Positions 33,415 to 45,000 are shown, numbered from the stretch's first letter. The stretch is DNA of 64,000 nt from Metamycoplasma neophronis (GCF_006491995.1 NZ_VHHP01000004.1:28583-92582); one strand, 5' to 3'. Translations and numbers: made by a program. The notes: generated by a model not told the origin, from the sequence alone.

Positions 33415-36393
33415 TTATTCCTTAATTTTTCAGCCCTTAAGAGTAGCTGTATTATCATTTTTCTTAACAATATCTAACTCAACTATTTTTTTGCTTAGAT
33501 TCATTAATTCCGGATTGTCATAAAACACAAATGTACTAAATTTTTGAGATTCATCTTGAAAATCAAGACGATAAAATACTTTGCCAGTTTTAGCAATGCC
33601 GCTTTTAACAAATGTACATTGTGCAACTAATTTATGTTCTGTTCCTTCGTGCATTTGTGAAAAGTTCACTTGGTTATTTAAATTTAATTTAGGTCCTTCG
33701 ACATTATAACTTTGACCAAGTAAACTGATTTCATTGCTTTTTTCTTCATCAATATTTTGATTAATAATTTCAGTTGGTGAATATTTATCAATTAAAGATG
33801 ATATTTCTTCAATGTCTCTATCCTTATAAACTTTAATTAACAACATTGTATCGCTATTATCTTTAGAAATCTCTTTCAATAATGTTGCTTGATTATAACC
33901 GAAATTTCTCAAAGCATTTGCTTTGATTAATAACTCAATTGTTGAAAGGCCTAATGATTTTATTTTCAATAAGTAAATCATGAAGTGTAAAAAGTTTTTA
34001 TAAGGCCCGAATTCATTGCGGTTGGCAATAATGTTTTTCACAATTTCAGGCCCAATACCTTTAATCATTGTCAAAGGCAAAATAATTGCATTATCTTTAA
34101 TAACTGCATTAATTTCAGACAAATTAATATCTGGAGAAATAATCTTGATACCCATTTTTTTAGCTTCGTTTGCATATTTAGCGATTGTTTCGTGTGCCCC
34201 GTGAGCCGAAGATATACATGCGGCATAAAATTCAAGTGGATAATGTGCTTTTAAATAAGCCATTTGAAATGTCAAGATTGAATATGAAACGGCGTGTGAT
34301 TTATTAAAACCATAATCAGCAAATTTTTCAATACTATCAAAGATCTTTTTAGCCAAGGCTTTATTGTAATTATTGGCCACTGCTTTTGAAATAAATTCTT
34401 CTTTCATTATTTCCATTTGATCAACTTTTTTCTTTGAAATAATTCTTCTTAACATGTCTGCTTCACTGAATGACATTTTAGCTACAGCTTGAACAATTTG
34501 CATAATTTGTTCTTGATAAATGATAATTCCATAAGTAGGTTTCACAATCTTATCATATTCAAGTTCAAGCGAAGGAATGACTTCCAAACCTTGTTTTCTT
34601 TTAGCGTATTTTGGAATGTTTATGGCTGGTCCTGGACGGTTTAATGAAATTATTGCAACAATATCATCAAAACTTGACACGCCAATTTTTTGTAAGGCTC
34701 TGACCATAATTGGAGTTTCAACTTGAAAAATCCCGGCTGTATTTGCACTATTTAATATTGAAAGTGCTTTTGCGTCATCATATGGAATATTATTTAAATC
34801 TATTTCAATATTTTGATTTAGTTTGATTAAGTTAGTTATTTCTTTAATAGTCGTTAAAGTTTTTAATCCTAAAATATCCATTTTGATTAAGCCAAAAGAT
34901 TCAAGATATTCCATACTTACCTGAGTTTGATTAATTTGATTATCAAGTGTTTGGGTTGGAATAACTTTGATTAGTTCTTGGGGGCTGATTACTATCCCGG
35001 CAGCATGTGTACCGGTTTGACGATAAAAGCCTGCAATTCTAGCAGCTTCGTTCAATATTTTAATTGCGATATTAGAGTCTTCTTTGTTGATTTTGGCAAG
35101 CTCTAAAGCAAATTTATTGTTATTTTTAAATTCATCAAGTAATGAACTATCATCGGTAGATATCAGTTTCGATATTGAATTAATTTGGCTCGGTGTAACG
35201 TTATAGACTCTTAAGACATCTCTAATAGCAGATTTTTTGCCTAGCGATGCAAAAGTAACAATGTTAGCGACATTATTAAAACCATATTTGTTAATTAGAT
35301 AATTAATGACTTCGCCTCTTCTATCGTCTTGCACATCGACGTCAATGTCGGGCATCGTAACTCTTTTTGGATTTAAGAATCTTTCGAAAATAAGTCCAAA
35401 CTTAATTGGATCAACTTCAGTAATGCCAAGTAAATAGCTAATTAAAGAACCGGCAGCCGATCCCCGTCCTGGACCAATTGAAATATTATTATTTTTCGCT
35501 CATTGAATTCAGTCTTGAATAATCAAAAAATAATCTGAGAATTTTAAAGTTTCAATTACTGATAATTCATATTTTAATCTATCGGTGTATTCTTGATCTC
35601 AACCGCCATTAGCAAATTTTTTGGCAATGTTTTGACTTAAAAGTTTTTGAAGATAATTAAAAGAATCTAACCCATCAGGATTTGGGAATGTTGGCAGTAT
35701 ATAAGAATGCCTTGGAATTTCAAAATATAGTGATTTAATAAATTCATTAGTTTTGTTAACCAAATTAATTAATTTTTCATCGTCAAAATCATATTCAGCT
35801 TGATAAGCCTCATAAATATCAACAAATTCTTGGTCGTTAGACATTTTGGCTAAAACATTAATAATACTGTTATCATCATAATTTAAAATAGCATTGTGAT
35901 TAACCAACAAACATTTATCGTAATGAGATTGTAAGATATCATTATCTAAGTCAATGGTTTGAATGGCAAAATAGTAATTTTCTCTTTCAATTACTTTTTT
36001 AGTTTTAGCATAAAAACCAAAAATAGGATGTTCCACTCAAATTAAATCTTCATATTTATTTAATATGTCAAATTCTAGGTCACCATTTTTTAAGATTTCA
36101 TATGATAATTTTTTTAGATTTTCAAATGCGGCAAGATTTTTAGCATAAACTAAATAACGAAAAATTGAATTATTAATTTTTACATTACAATCCAAACCAA
36201 AAACTGGTTTTAAATTATTTTCTTTTGCTAAATTTAAAAAAGCTGCCATACTATAAAAATTACAATGTTCTGTGACGGCAAAGTATTCTAAATTATTTTT
36301 TTTAATTTCATTAATGAATTCTTCGGGTTGAATACAACTTTCTAAAAAAGAAAAAGTCGTATTTAAATGGAGGTTAGTTAATTTTAATTTCAT
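33415..36393 (-). CDS. dnaE: DNA polymerase III subunit alpha, DnaE type
   Basis: A 992-residue protein. The N-terminal PHP domain begins LTNLHLNTTFSFLESC. The palm carries the catalytic pair in MPDIDVDVQDDRR (about residue 347), preceded by NISIGPGRGSAAGSLISYLLG. The finger helix YQEQIMQIVQAVA and a C-terminal helix-hairpin-helix/OB part are present. Three TGA-Trp codons. It is the DnaE enzyme that extends primers in low-GC bacteria; PolC is not in the window. The minus-strand TATAAT at 36411-36416 gives a leader of about 11 bases with no SD. It is divergent from the primosome gene at 36788, across a 394-base gap. Confidence 0.96.
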
Positions 36394-36787
36394 ATATAGA
36401 ATTATATATTAAGATCACTTTATATATAAGGATATGCTAAAAGCTAGTGCAAAAACTATACATTTAAAAATGTCGTTAAGGAATTTTATTTAACAATGGT
36501 AAATTATTGGATTTTTTCGTAATATTTTTGCTTGAAAAAATAGCATAAAAAAACTATAAAAAGTACCGATTTTTTGTTGTCTGAAAACGTTTATAAAAAA
36601 TGTTAATAAGCCATTTTTGTTTTAAAAAAGTGCCTAATTTCAGGAAGATACCGGGTTTTTTGTATTGTTAATAATGTCTTTCAATAACCATGTTAATTGC
36701 GAGAAATAAAAAGTTTTTCTCCATTTTTTCGCTACCTTTTCCTAAAATTAGATTAACAATAAAAAAACAGGAAGGTAGGTGCACATT
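36394..36787. other. 394-bp non-coding gap between dnaE and the DnaB-like gene
   Basis: Very AT-rich, with repeated A and T tracts (for example at 36511, 36571, 36603, 36624, 36653 and 36707) that could give intrinsic curvature. It contains the dnaE -10 box (36411-36416), TTTTTTCGCTAC (36724-36735), a possible -10 TAACAAT (36753-36760) for the plus-strand gene and SD GGAAGG. No convincing ORF, hairpin terminator or known RNA is seen. Confidence 0.6.
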
Positions 36788-37684
36788 ATGATGAATTATT
36801 TTTACATCGAAAATTCACAAGACATAACAAATAGTGACCTACAAAACCTAAGAATGTTTTACACTCCAATTATCGGTCCAAGTGCAATTAGCTTATATCA
36901 ACACTTATTGGATTTACATAATTTATATAATAAAGATAAAAAATATGATTTTGCTGAAACCTCAGAATTTCTTTTATTAAATGAACAACTTTTATTTGCT
37001 TCAAAAGATAAATTAGAAGCTGTTGGCTTGTTAAAAACATATCAATTAGAAGATGGTTGATTATTATTTGAATTAATAAAACCATTAAACGCGAATGAAA
37101 TTGCAAATAACCCGTTAATGAGTAATTTAATTAAAGATAATATCGGAGAAAACCGTTACAAAGAAATTGTTAATGCTAAGGCAAACTTTAGTTTCAAAAA
37201 AGAAAATCTAAAAGAAGTTTCTAAAAAATACTATGAAGTTTTTGAAATTAAAGAAGATATTTTGAAACCAAGAATGACTCAGTTTGATTTTACTATTTCA
37301 AATTATGATAATGTAATTGATGATTTTAAATCAGAAGACTTTGTTGAAAACTTTACTAAACTAAGCATTAGTCCAAGCCAAAAAGCATTGATTAAAAAAT
37401 TAAGAGAATTAAATTTCAATGATACTTGCATTAACCGTTTTATGAACTTTTCAATTAAAGTAAACCACGCAATCGTATGTTCTTATGTAGAAAAGATTGC
37501 TAAAGATTATGCAAACCGTAATTTATTTTCAGCAGATGCAATTGATACTGAATTATCAGCAGCATATTTTGCCAAAACTTCACAAAAAGAAGCAAATTAT
37601 TCATATAATAATAGAAACATTGAATATGAAAATGCAGTTAATAATATGCGTTTTATTTCAGAAGATCTAGATTGAGATGACTAA
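36788..37684 (+). CDS. dnaB: DnaB/DnaD-type primosome (helicase-loading) protein
   Basis: A 298-residue soluble protein. The start ATG at 36788 follows SD GGAAGG; GTG at 36779 is less likely. The N-terminus (LRMFYTPIIGPSAISLYQHLLDL) matches the winged-helix start of Bacillus-type DnaB (initiation and membrane attachment), and the C-terminal region (KKLRELNFNDTCINRFMNFSIKVNHAIVCSYVEKIAKDY) resembles the DnaD/DnaB C-terminal domain. TGA-Trp occur at about 37058 and 37674. It is followed after 18 bases by a DnaI-like gene; the DnaB-DnaI pairing supports a role in loading the replicative helicase. It is shorter than Bacillus DnaB (472 residues). Confidence 0.82.
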
Positions 37685-37702
37685 TTGAAATAAGGAGTTA
37701 TA

Positions 37703-38620
37703 ATGGCTAATGAATTTTTTGAAAACTTTTTAAATGAATTAAAATTAGACAATTTTAACCCCGCAGAAGAAAAAGCAAAAATTTTATCAAATCCCAAAGT
37801 TACTACATTAATTCAAGATTTACAACTAAGCCAAAAACAAATTGACGAAGGAATGAACTATTTACAAAAATACTTTGATTATTTAAATGAAAACAATAAT
37901 AATGATCCTGATTGAAAATTATTCGTTGACGAAAACGGATTTTTAGCGATTGATTTCACTAATGATGAGTATTTTGTTCGTCGCAAATTATTGGAAAATT
38001 TCTGATTAACTAACATTACCCCACTTGATAATAGTTGATATGAATATTTTAATATGACAAAAAAACATAAACCAAGAGAATTAATAATTAATGCCAATAT
38101 GTCATTGCAAAAATTTTTACCAGCTTTATCATCGCAAATTAAATTAATAACCTCAAATCAAACAATACAAGGTTTATATTTAGTCGACGAAAATTTTATT
38201 TATGCTCGTAACATTTTTAAATTTTTAGCATTTTTAATGGGCGTTCAAAAAAATAAAACAGTAATATTCGTTGATGCTAGTGCACTGTTCCAGTTTTTAC
38301 AAACTAATTTAAAAAACCAATATGAAATGAACAATATTCAAAAATATTTAACTGATGTAGATTGCTTATTCATTGATCGTTTTGCAATGGGCACAAGACC
38401 TGAATGATTCATCAACTTTTTAATAACAGTATTTACTGAACGTGAATTGAAACAAAAACCAATCTTCATTGCTTCGCCTATTGATTTTGAAGATGCCGAT
38501 CAACATTTAATTATCAATTTTAAAGATAAAAATAATGATGGTCTAAATAAACTCGAACGTTTATTAAAACACACAACATCCAGAATTTGCGTTAAATTCA
38601 TTGCTAAGACCAATAATTAA
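37703..38620 (+). CDS. dnaI: DnaI-like helicase loader with degenerate ATPase site
   Basis: A 305-residue protein aligned by eye with DnaI. An N-terminal helical region (LSQKQIDEGMNYLQKYFDYL) precedes an AAA+-like domain. Where DnaI has GLYLxGxxGxGKT, this reads GLYLVDENFIYARNIFKF, lacking both the P-loop glycines and the Lys. The Walker B site is VDCLFIDRFAMG, with Asp-Arg instead of Asp-Asp; PIFIASPIDFEDADQHL matches the sensor 1 segment. ATP binding is therefore doubtful while the fold seems kept. SD AAGGAG. Several TGA-Trp codons; no frameshift. It follows the DnaB-like gene, giving a helicase-loading pair. Confidence 0.75.
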
Positions 38621-38881
38621 GCAATATTTTTTCAATATATTATATAATATAGTCATATTTCTAAAAAATATAGTACAAGCGTAACCCTCTTGCGCTTTTT
38701 CTTTTCTACTTTTTTTAGTAGCACAATTTGTAATTTTAAATTTAAAAAATAATGTCATAAAATAACCAATTTTATGCAAAGATTTTGGAATAATAAGTAA
38801 ATTTTATATTTTTAAATAAATGATGCATGATCACCCAGGTTCAACAAAATCAAAATTTTTTAAATTTTTTTAAAAATATAT
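38621..38881 (+). other. Non-coding gap before the tRNA pair
   Basis: AT-rich. It holds a TATAAT (38643-38648), a hairpin with T run at 38677-38705 and a small CTACT/AGTAG hairpin at about 38706-38721, then the tRNA promoter. The first two could make a roughly 50-nt RNA or simply end the dnaI transcript. Confidence 0.5.
38677..38705 (+). terminator. Probable terminator after the DnaI-like gene
   Basis: 5-bp stem AAGCG/CGCTT with an 11-base loop (alternative inner pairing CAAG/CTTG), then TTTTTCTTTT. The stem is weak. Confidence 0.5.
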
Positions 38882-38887
38882 TATAAT
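38882..38887 (+). promoter_or_regulatory. -10 box of the tRNA-Cys/tRNA-Arg unit
   Basis: TATAAT, 26 bases before the tRNA-Cys acceptor stem. Confidence 0.6.
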
Positions 38888-38913
38888 AATTAGTGCAATT
38901 ATGCCCATGTGTT

Positions 38914-38988
38914 GCCACCATAGCCAAACGGCCAAGGCATAGGTCTGCAACACCTCGATTACCGGTTCGAATCCGGTTGGTGGCTCCA
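38914..38988 (+). tRNA. tRNA-Cys (anticodon GCA)
   Basis: 75 nt including an encoded CCA. Acceptor GCCACCA pairs with TGGTGGC; the D arm, the anticodon loop CTGCAAC (U33, anticodon GCA) and the T arm CCGG-TTCGAAT-CCGG are all recognisable. Discriminator U fits Cys. It is followed after six bases by tRNA-Arg on the same transcript. Confidence 0.95.
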
Positions 38989-38994
38989 TATTAT

Positions 38995-39071
38995 GCGCCC
39001 GTAGCTCAATTGGACAGAGTGTTTGGTTACGGCCCAAGAGGTTGCGGGTTCGACTCCTGCCGGGCGCGCCA
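38995..39071 (+). tRNA. tRNA-Arg (anticodon ACG)
   Basis: 77 nt including encoded CCA. Acceptor GCGCCCG pairs with CGGGCGC; anticodon loop TTACGGC gives ACG (probably read as ICG). Discriminator G. It ends 22 bases before a terminator. Confidence 0.95.
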
Positions 39072-39093
39072 TATCAGTAACATGACAAAAATT

Positions 39094-39114
39094 AATGCCT
39101 AATGGCATTTTTTA
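39094..39114 (+). terminator. Terminator of the tRNA unit
   Basis: 6-bp stem AATGCC/GGCATT, TAAT loop, T run. Confidence 0.8.
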
Positions 39115-39130
39115 TTTAATTTTTTAAGAT

Positions 39131-39157
39131 TTAGCAATATATTATCGAAAGTGCTAA
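39131..39157 (+). promoter_or_regulatory. CIRCE-like operator upstream of hrcA
   Basis: TTAGCAATA, nine bases, AAGTGCTAA: the CIRCE layout (TTAGCACTC-N9-GAGTGCTAA) with exact spacing, a nearly perfect right arm (8 of 9) and a left arm with 7 of 9 consensus bases. It lies 43 bases before the hrcA ATG, so HrcA probably represses its own operon. Confidence 0.8.
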
Positions 39158-39199
39158 TTTAATGCTAAAATTATATTATTAAATAATAAGGAGGGGCCT

Positions 39200-40222
39200 A
39201 TGGATCAAGTTAATAATAAGAAATTAAGTGATAAGCACGCTAAGTATTTCAAACAAATTGTAGAAATGTACATAAAAACTGGAGAACCTGTTGCATCTAA
39301 AAAAATGGTATGTGAATACGGTCTTGATTGTAGTTCTGCAACAATTAGAAATATTATGGCAGAACTTGAGAAAATTCATTTCTTAGAAAAACCCCATACA
39401 TCAGGAGGAAGAATCCCTTCAACAATTGGCTTAGAATATTATGTTAAATATTTAGCATATGACCCAAAGGAATTTTTTAACCAAAAATTAGAAGATTTGT
39501 TAGCAAAAAGAAGATTAAGTGTTGACACTACATTAGAAGAAGCAGCTAATATTGTAAGTAAGATGGCTGGATTTGCTGTCGTAGCAACTTCGAATAATGA
39601 CTCTGAAACATTGAAAAGCATTCAATTAACTCCATTAAATGAATCTTCAGCAGTTGTTGTTTTGGTTACAAGCGCCGGAAATGTTGAAAATAAAATATTT
39701 AATTTAGAAAACTCAATAAGTTTAAATGATTTAAGAATTGCAATTAGACTTTTTAAAGATAGGTTAATTGATACTCCATTAATCGAGTTGGCAGATAAAG
39801 CAAATTCATTGACACCTATATTTGCAAAACAAGTCAAAAACTTTGAACTTATTATGCAAAAATTCATTAAAAATGTGTTTGCTTTTGAGGAAAAAATCGA
39901 AACAAAATCATTCAACAAAAATGCAATTATTTTATCAGAAAATATATCTAGAGAAGAAATCGTTAAACTATTAGATTTAATAGAAAATCACTCAGTGTGA
40001 GAAACAATTGAAAATAATCTTGATGAAGATAAAAATTTAAAATTAGATTTTTCAAGACCGAACTTAAGCATTATTTCGAAAAAGATTGAATTTGAAAACA
40101 ACAAAAATATCAAAGAAATCAGCATCGTTGGGCCTAAAAATATTGATTTTAAAGAATCGTTCGAAGCTCTTGAAATTTTTGAAAACATCATTAAAGAAGA
40201 CTGCAAGAAAGGAAGTATGTAA
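39200..40222 (+). CDS. hrcA: Heat-inducible transcription repressor HrcA
   Basis: A 340-residue protein. An N-terminal winged helix (KYFKQIVEMYIKTGEPVASKKM with SSATIRNIMAELE, then KPHTSGGRIPSTIGLEYYV) is the HrcA DNA-binding signature; the rest is the GAF-like dimerisation domain. SD is AAGGAGG. It binds CIRCE elements with GroE as co-factor in other bacteria; a CIRCE-like site lies directly upstream. One TGA-Trp at about 39999. Its stop overlaps the grpE ATG by one base. dnaK and dnaJ are not adjacent, unlike in Bacillus. Confidence 0.97.
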
Positions 40223-41019
40223 TGAGTAAAATATTTAAAAAATATGACAATGTCGAAATTGAAATCTTAAGCGAAAGCAAATTGGATAGCAAAAAACAAA
40301 CCGGATTTATCGGATTTAGTGGTTTAGATGAAAATGTTGAAAAAGCTTTAGAAAATGGTAAATATGAAAAAGATACTCGCGAAATATCATTCAAAACCAA
40401 AGGATCAGAATTAAGAATTAAAGTTTTAAAACACATTAAAACCCCTAAAATTTATCATTTCTTATTCGAAAAAAATCAAGAATTAGCGAATGAATTTGTT
40501 AAAGACCAATTAAATGTTCAAAAATTAAATTCAGAGATTGACAGTCTTAAAACTCAAATTATTGACAAAGAAACTGAATTCAAAAAACAAATTGTTAGTT
40601 TACAAGAAAAAGCTCAATTACAAATTAATGAACATCGCAAGAGAAATGATGAACACATTAATAACCAAATTAAAGAAAATAAACAATATGCATTGCAATC
40701 ATTTTTAGAAGATCTTATACAACCATTAAACAACTTCGAAGTCGCTATTAAGTCAGCTGAAAACATTGATAATCCAATCGTTCAAAACTTTGCCAAAGGA
40801 TTTGATATGTTATATAAACAAATCGAAAACGTATTGGCAGATGCTGGTGTAAGCAAAATTGAACCTAAGATTGGCGACACATTCGACCCTAATATTCATC
40901 AAGTTTATGAAGTTTTTGCTTCCGACCAACCGAAAGATACAATTCTAGAAGTTAAAAACATTGGTTATAAATTACATGACCGCACTATTAAGCCTGCTTT
41001 AATAGTTGTAAGCAAATAA
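40222..41019 (+). CDS. grpE: Nucleotide exchange factor GrpE with N-terminal extension
   Basis: A 265-residue protein without any TGA codon. The first 85 residues are an extra, partly beta-like region not found in typical GrpE (about 190). The GrpE core follows: a long coiled coil (about 95-160), YALQSFLEDLIQPLNNFEVAI, FAKGFDMLYKQIENVLADAGV, and the beta domain GDTFDPNIHQVYEVF with GYKLHDRTIKPALIVV. It releases ADP from DnaK. It is translationally coupled to hrcA and thus probably under CIRCE control. Translation starts at the TAATG overlap; the extension is therefore real coding sequence. Confidence 0.96.
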   Translation: MSKIFKKYDNVEIEILSESKLDSKKQTGFIGFSGLDENVEKALENGKYEKDTREISFKTKGSELRIKVLKHIKTPKIYHFLFEKNQELANEFVKDQLNVQKLNSEIDSLKTQIIDKETEFKKQIVSLQEKAQLQINEHRKRNDEHINNQIKENKQYALQSFLEDLIQPLNNFEVAIKSAENIDNPIVQNFAKGFDMLYKQIENVLADAGVSKIEPKIGDTFDPNIHQVYEVFASDQPKDTILEVKNIGYKLHDRTIKPALIVVSK

Positions 41020-41161
41020 TTATTTTCACTGTTTTTTCGCTACTTAATTTAATTACGCGAATAAGCAAAATATAATTAAATGTTAAATAAAGATGCATGT
41101 TAAATGCTACAATCTACAATATAAAAATTATTTATATCATAAATAATACGAAAGGAAAACT
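41020..41161 (+). promoter_or_regulatory. Upstream region of lon with repeated motifs
   Basis: Holds GTTTTTTCGCT (41031-41041, also upstream of ftsH), a TTCGC/GCGAA inverted repeat (41036-41040 and 41057-41061), TATAAT (41071-41076), two TACAAT boxes (41108-41113 and 41115-41120), and direct repeats ATGTTAAAT at 41080-41088 and 41097-41105. No CIRCE match is present. Confidence 0.5.
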
Positions 41162-43624
41162 ATGAAAATTCCATTTATAGCAATCAGAAATCAAATAACA
41201 CTACCTTGATCTAAAGAAAAAATTAAAGTAGGTAAACCAAACTCAGTTAAAGCTCTAGAAATTAGTCAAGCCGATTTCGAAGGAAATCTAATTTTAGCTT
41301 TTATAAAATCTGATGTTCCGCGAGATGCCGAAATTAATTCACTTGATCAAATCGAAAAAGTTGGAGTTTTATCAACAGTTTCAAAAGTAGAACAAAATGG
41401 TGGAGTTTACTTCTTAGAATTCAATACAACTAAATCAGTTCAAATCAAAAATATTGTAAGTGAAGACGGTGATTTTGTATTTGTTGAAGTTGATTTAAAC
41501 ACAGAAACCCACAGTAATTTAAGCTTAAAGGATGCTAAAAAATACCGTGAAAACATTTTCAAAGTTATTAAATCATTAGCAACTGGCACTTTTAATTTTG
41601 AATCTCAACCAGAAGCTAGTCATAAAAAAGCACTTGAATACTTATCAAAAAACGAAAACCTAGCTGAGCTACTTGACTTTGAAAAAGAATTATGAAAATT
41701 ATTTGATATATATAAAAATGACTTTTCAAATGGAGAATTAATCGAAGTTTTAAACTCTTATGAATTAACAGGAGCATACTTAAGTCTTCTTAAAAAACTT
41801 GAAAACAAACTTCAATTAATTTCAATCGAAAATGAAATTAACAACAGCTTACGTGGCGATATGGAAGAACAACAAAGAGACTTCTTCTTACGTGAAAAAA
41901 TGCGTCAAATACGTAAGATGTTAAAAGATGACGAAGGTGGAAAATTAGCTGAAGAACTTGAAACAAATGAAGAATTAAGAAAACAATTCCCAGATTATGT
42001 TTTAGAGGCTTTAAAATACGAACAAGCCAAAGTTGCTTCAATGATGCCATCAAGCCCAGAGGCAAACATTTCTAAAAACTATATCGATTTAATCTTGGCA
42101 TTACCTTGAAGAAAAGTTAGCAAAGAATTAATCGATATTAACTACGTTCGTGAAGTGCTTGATAAACACCACCACGGGCTTGAAAAACCAAAAGAAAGAA
42201 TTCTTGAATTTATTTCAGTATTAACTCACACTAAAGCGAAGGATTCAGAAGAAGAATATATTCCAATTAAAAACGATTCTGAAAACTTTATTGATACAAA
42301 ACTATTCGTTCATAAAACAGGCCAAACTACTAATAATCCTGTAAACAATATTCCTATTTTAACTTTAATTGGTCCTCCAGGAACAGGTAAAACTACATTG
42401 GCAAAATCTATTGCTGAAGCCTTAAAACGTAGATTTATCAAAGTTTCATTAGGAGGGGTAAAAGACGAATCTGAAATTAGGGGTCACAGAAGAACATACG
42501 TCGGAGCAATGCCTGGAAAAATCATTTCAGCAATTAAAAAAGCTGGTGTTTCTAACCCTGTTATTTTATTAGATGAAATTGATAAAATGTCATCAGATTT
42601 CAGAGGCGACCCTACATCAGCTATGTTAGAAGTCTTAGACCCAGAACAAAATGCAAACTTCCAAGATCACTACTTAGATTTAGAATACGACTTGTCGAAA
42701 GTTTTATTCATTGCAACAGCTAACTACTATGACTCAATTCCAGCCGCTTTAATTGATCGTGTTGAATTACTTGAATTATCAACATACACAGTTAGAGAAA
42801 AAATCGAAATCGCTAAGACACACCTATTGCCAAAAGTATATTCACAAAATGCGTTAACTGAAAAACAAATGCAATTATCAGATGATGTTTTAGATTTTAT
42901 TGTGAGAAATTACACTCGTGAAAGCGGTGTGCGTGAATTAAAGAGAATTTTAGACAGTATTGCAAGAAAAATTGTTGTAAGAATTTTAGACGGAAAAATT
43001 ACTGATGAATTTTTTGTTGATAAAGAAGCAGTTGTCGATTTCTTAGGACCAGTAAAATTTGAAGATGATGAAAATGAAAACAAAGCACAAATTGGTGTTG
43101 TCAATGGTTTGGCTTATACAAGCTTCGGTGGTTCAACATTAGCAATTGAAGTAACAACTTTCCCAGGAAAAGAAGGTTTAAAACTAACTGGTCAATTAAA
43201 AGATGTTATGAAAGAATCAGCACAAATCGCCTTAGCTTATGTTAGAGCAAATGCTGAAAAATTTGGAATTAACTTTGATTTTGATAATAATTCAATTCAT
43301 ATCCACGTTCCAGCAGGAGCAATTCCTAAAGATGGGCCTAGTGCCGGAGTTACATTCACTACTTCTATAATTAGTGCCCTAACTAAAAAACCAGTGCCAG
43401 CTAACATTGGTATGACTGGTGAAATAACATTAAGAGGTAAAGTATTACCAATTGGTGGGCTAAAAGAAAAATCATTAGCTGCAACACAATTTGGAATTAA
43501 GAAAATTTTCTTCCCATATGACAATCAAAAGAATTTAGTTGATGTTCCAGCTGAAGTTAAAAAAGAAGTTCAATTTGTTCCTGTTAAATATTACACAGAA
43601 ATTTTTGATGAAATTTTTAAATAA
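41162..43624 (+). CDS. lon: ATP-dependent protease Lon
   Basis: A 820-residue AAA+ serine protease. The N-terminal substrate domain (starts [16 protein letters not shown]) is followed by a coiled region with [14 protein letters not shown]. Walker [10 protein letters not shown] is at about 404, then [15 protein letters not shown], and the peptidase domain with the catalytic dyad Ser727 in PKDGPSAG and Lys768 in [10 protein letters not shown]. It degrades misfolded and regulatory proteins. SD is AAAGGAAA. Four TGA-Trp codons. It follows grpE after 142 bases and is monocistronic. Confidence 0.97.
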
Positions 43625-43662
43625 AAAAAGAAAACCGCGGCACCGCCGCGGTATTTTTTTTT
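43622..43662. terminator. Bidirectional terminator between lon and gap
   Basis: 8-bp GC-rich stem ACCGCGGC/GCCGCGGT, ACC loop, A run on the left and T run on the right. It serves convergent lon and gap. Confidence 0.9.
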
Positions 43663-43671
43663 TAAACTATA

Positions 43672-44673
<1,002 letters not shown>

Positions 44674-44833
44674 ATTATCCTCCGTAATTATAAAAATTTA
44701 TTATACTAATAAATTATAATCCATTTTTCCGTTTATTAATCCATTTTCTTTGCGCAAAAAGTAATAAATTAAGTAATAAAAATATAACTTTTAAAAATTT
44801 TTATTTTTTTTGTGAAAACATTTTAAAAGTATG

Positions 44834-44839
44834 TATAAT
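44834..44839 (+). promoter_or_regulatory. -10 box of 5S rRNA copy 1
   Basis: TATAAT inside a block (AAAAGTATGTATAATAATACC) identical to the block upstream of copy 2. Confidence 0.7.
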
Positions 44840-44845
44840 AATACC

Positions 44846-44947
44846 ATAGCAACCATAACGAAGGGGTTCCACCTGATACCATTCCGAACTCAGCAGTTAA
44901 GCCCTTCAGTGCCGACGATACCAGTAGGGAAAATAGGTCGTTGCTTT
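44846..44947 (+). rRNA. rrf: 5S ribosomal RNA, copy 1
   Basis: About 102 nt. Conserved 5S segments: CCGAACTCAGCAGTTAAG and the terminal helix AGCAAC (44848-44853) with GTTGCT (44940-44945). It ends in a T run. It has its own promoter and is not next to 16S/23S; the second copy at 58872 differs by one base (G at 44924, T at 58950). Ends are approximate. Confidence 0.92.
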
Positions 44948-45000
44948 TTTTTATTATTTTTTTAGGTTATAATTTTATATTACATAGAAGGAGGGTAAAA

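Noticed and set aside
38893-39102. ORF running through the tRNA-Cys and tRNA-Arg genes
   Set aside because: The DNA folds as two complete tRNAs with encoded CCA; the ORF is incidental.
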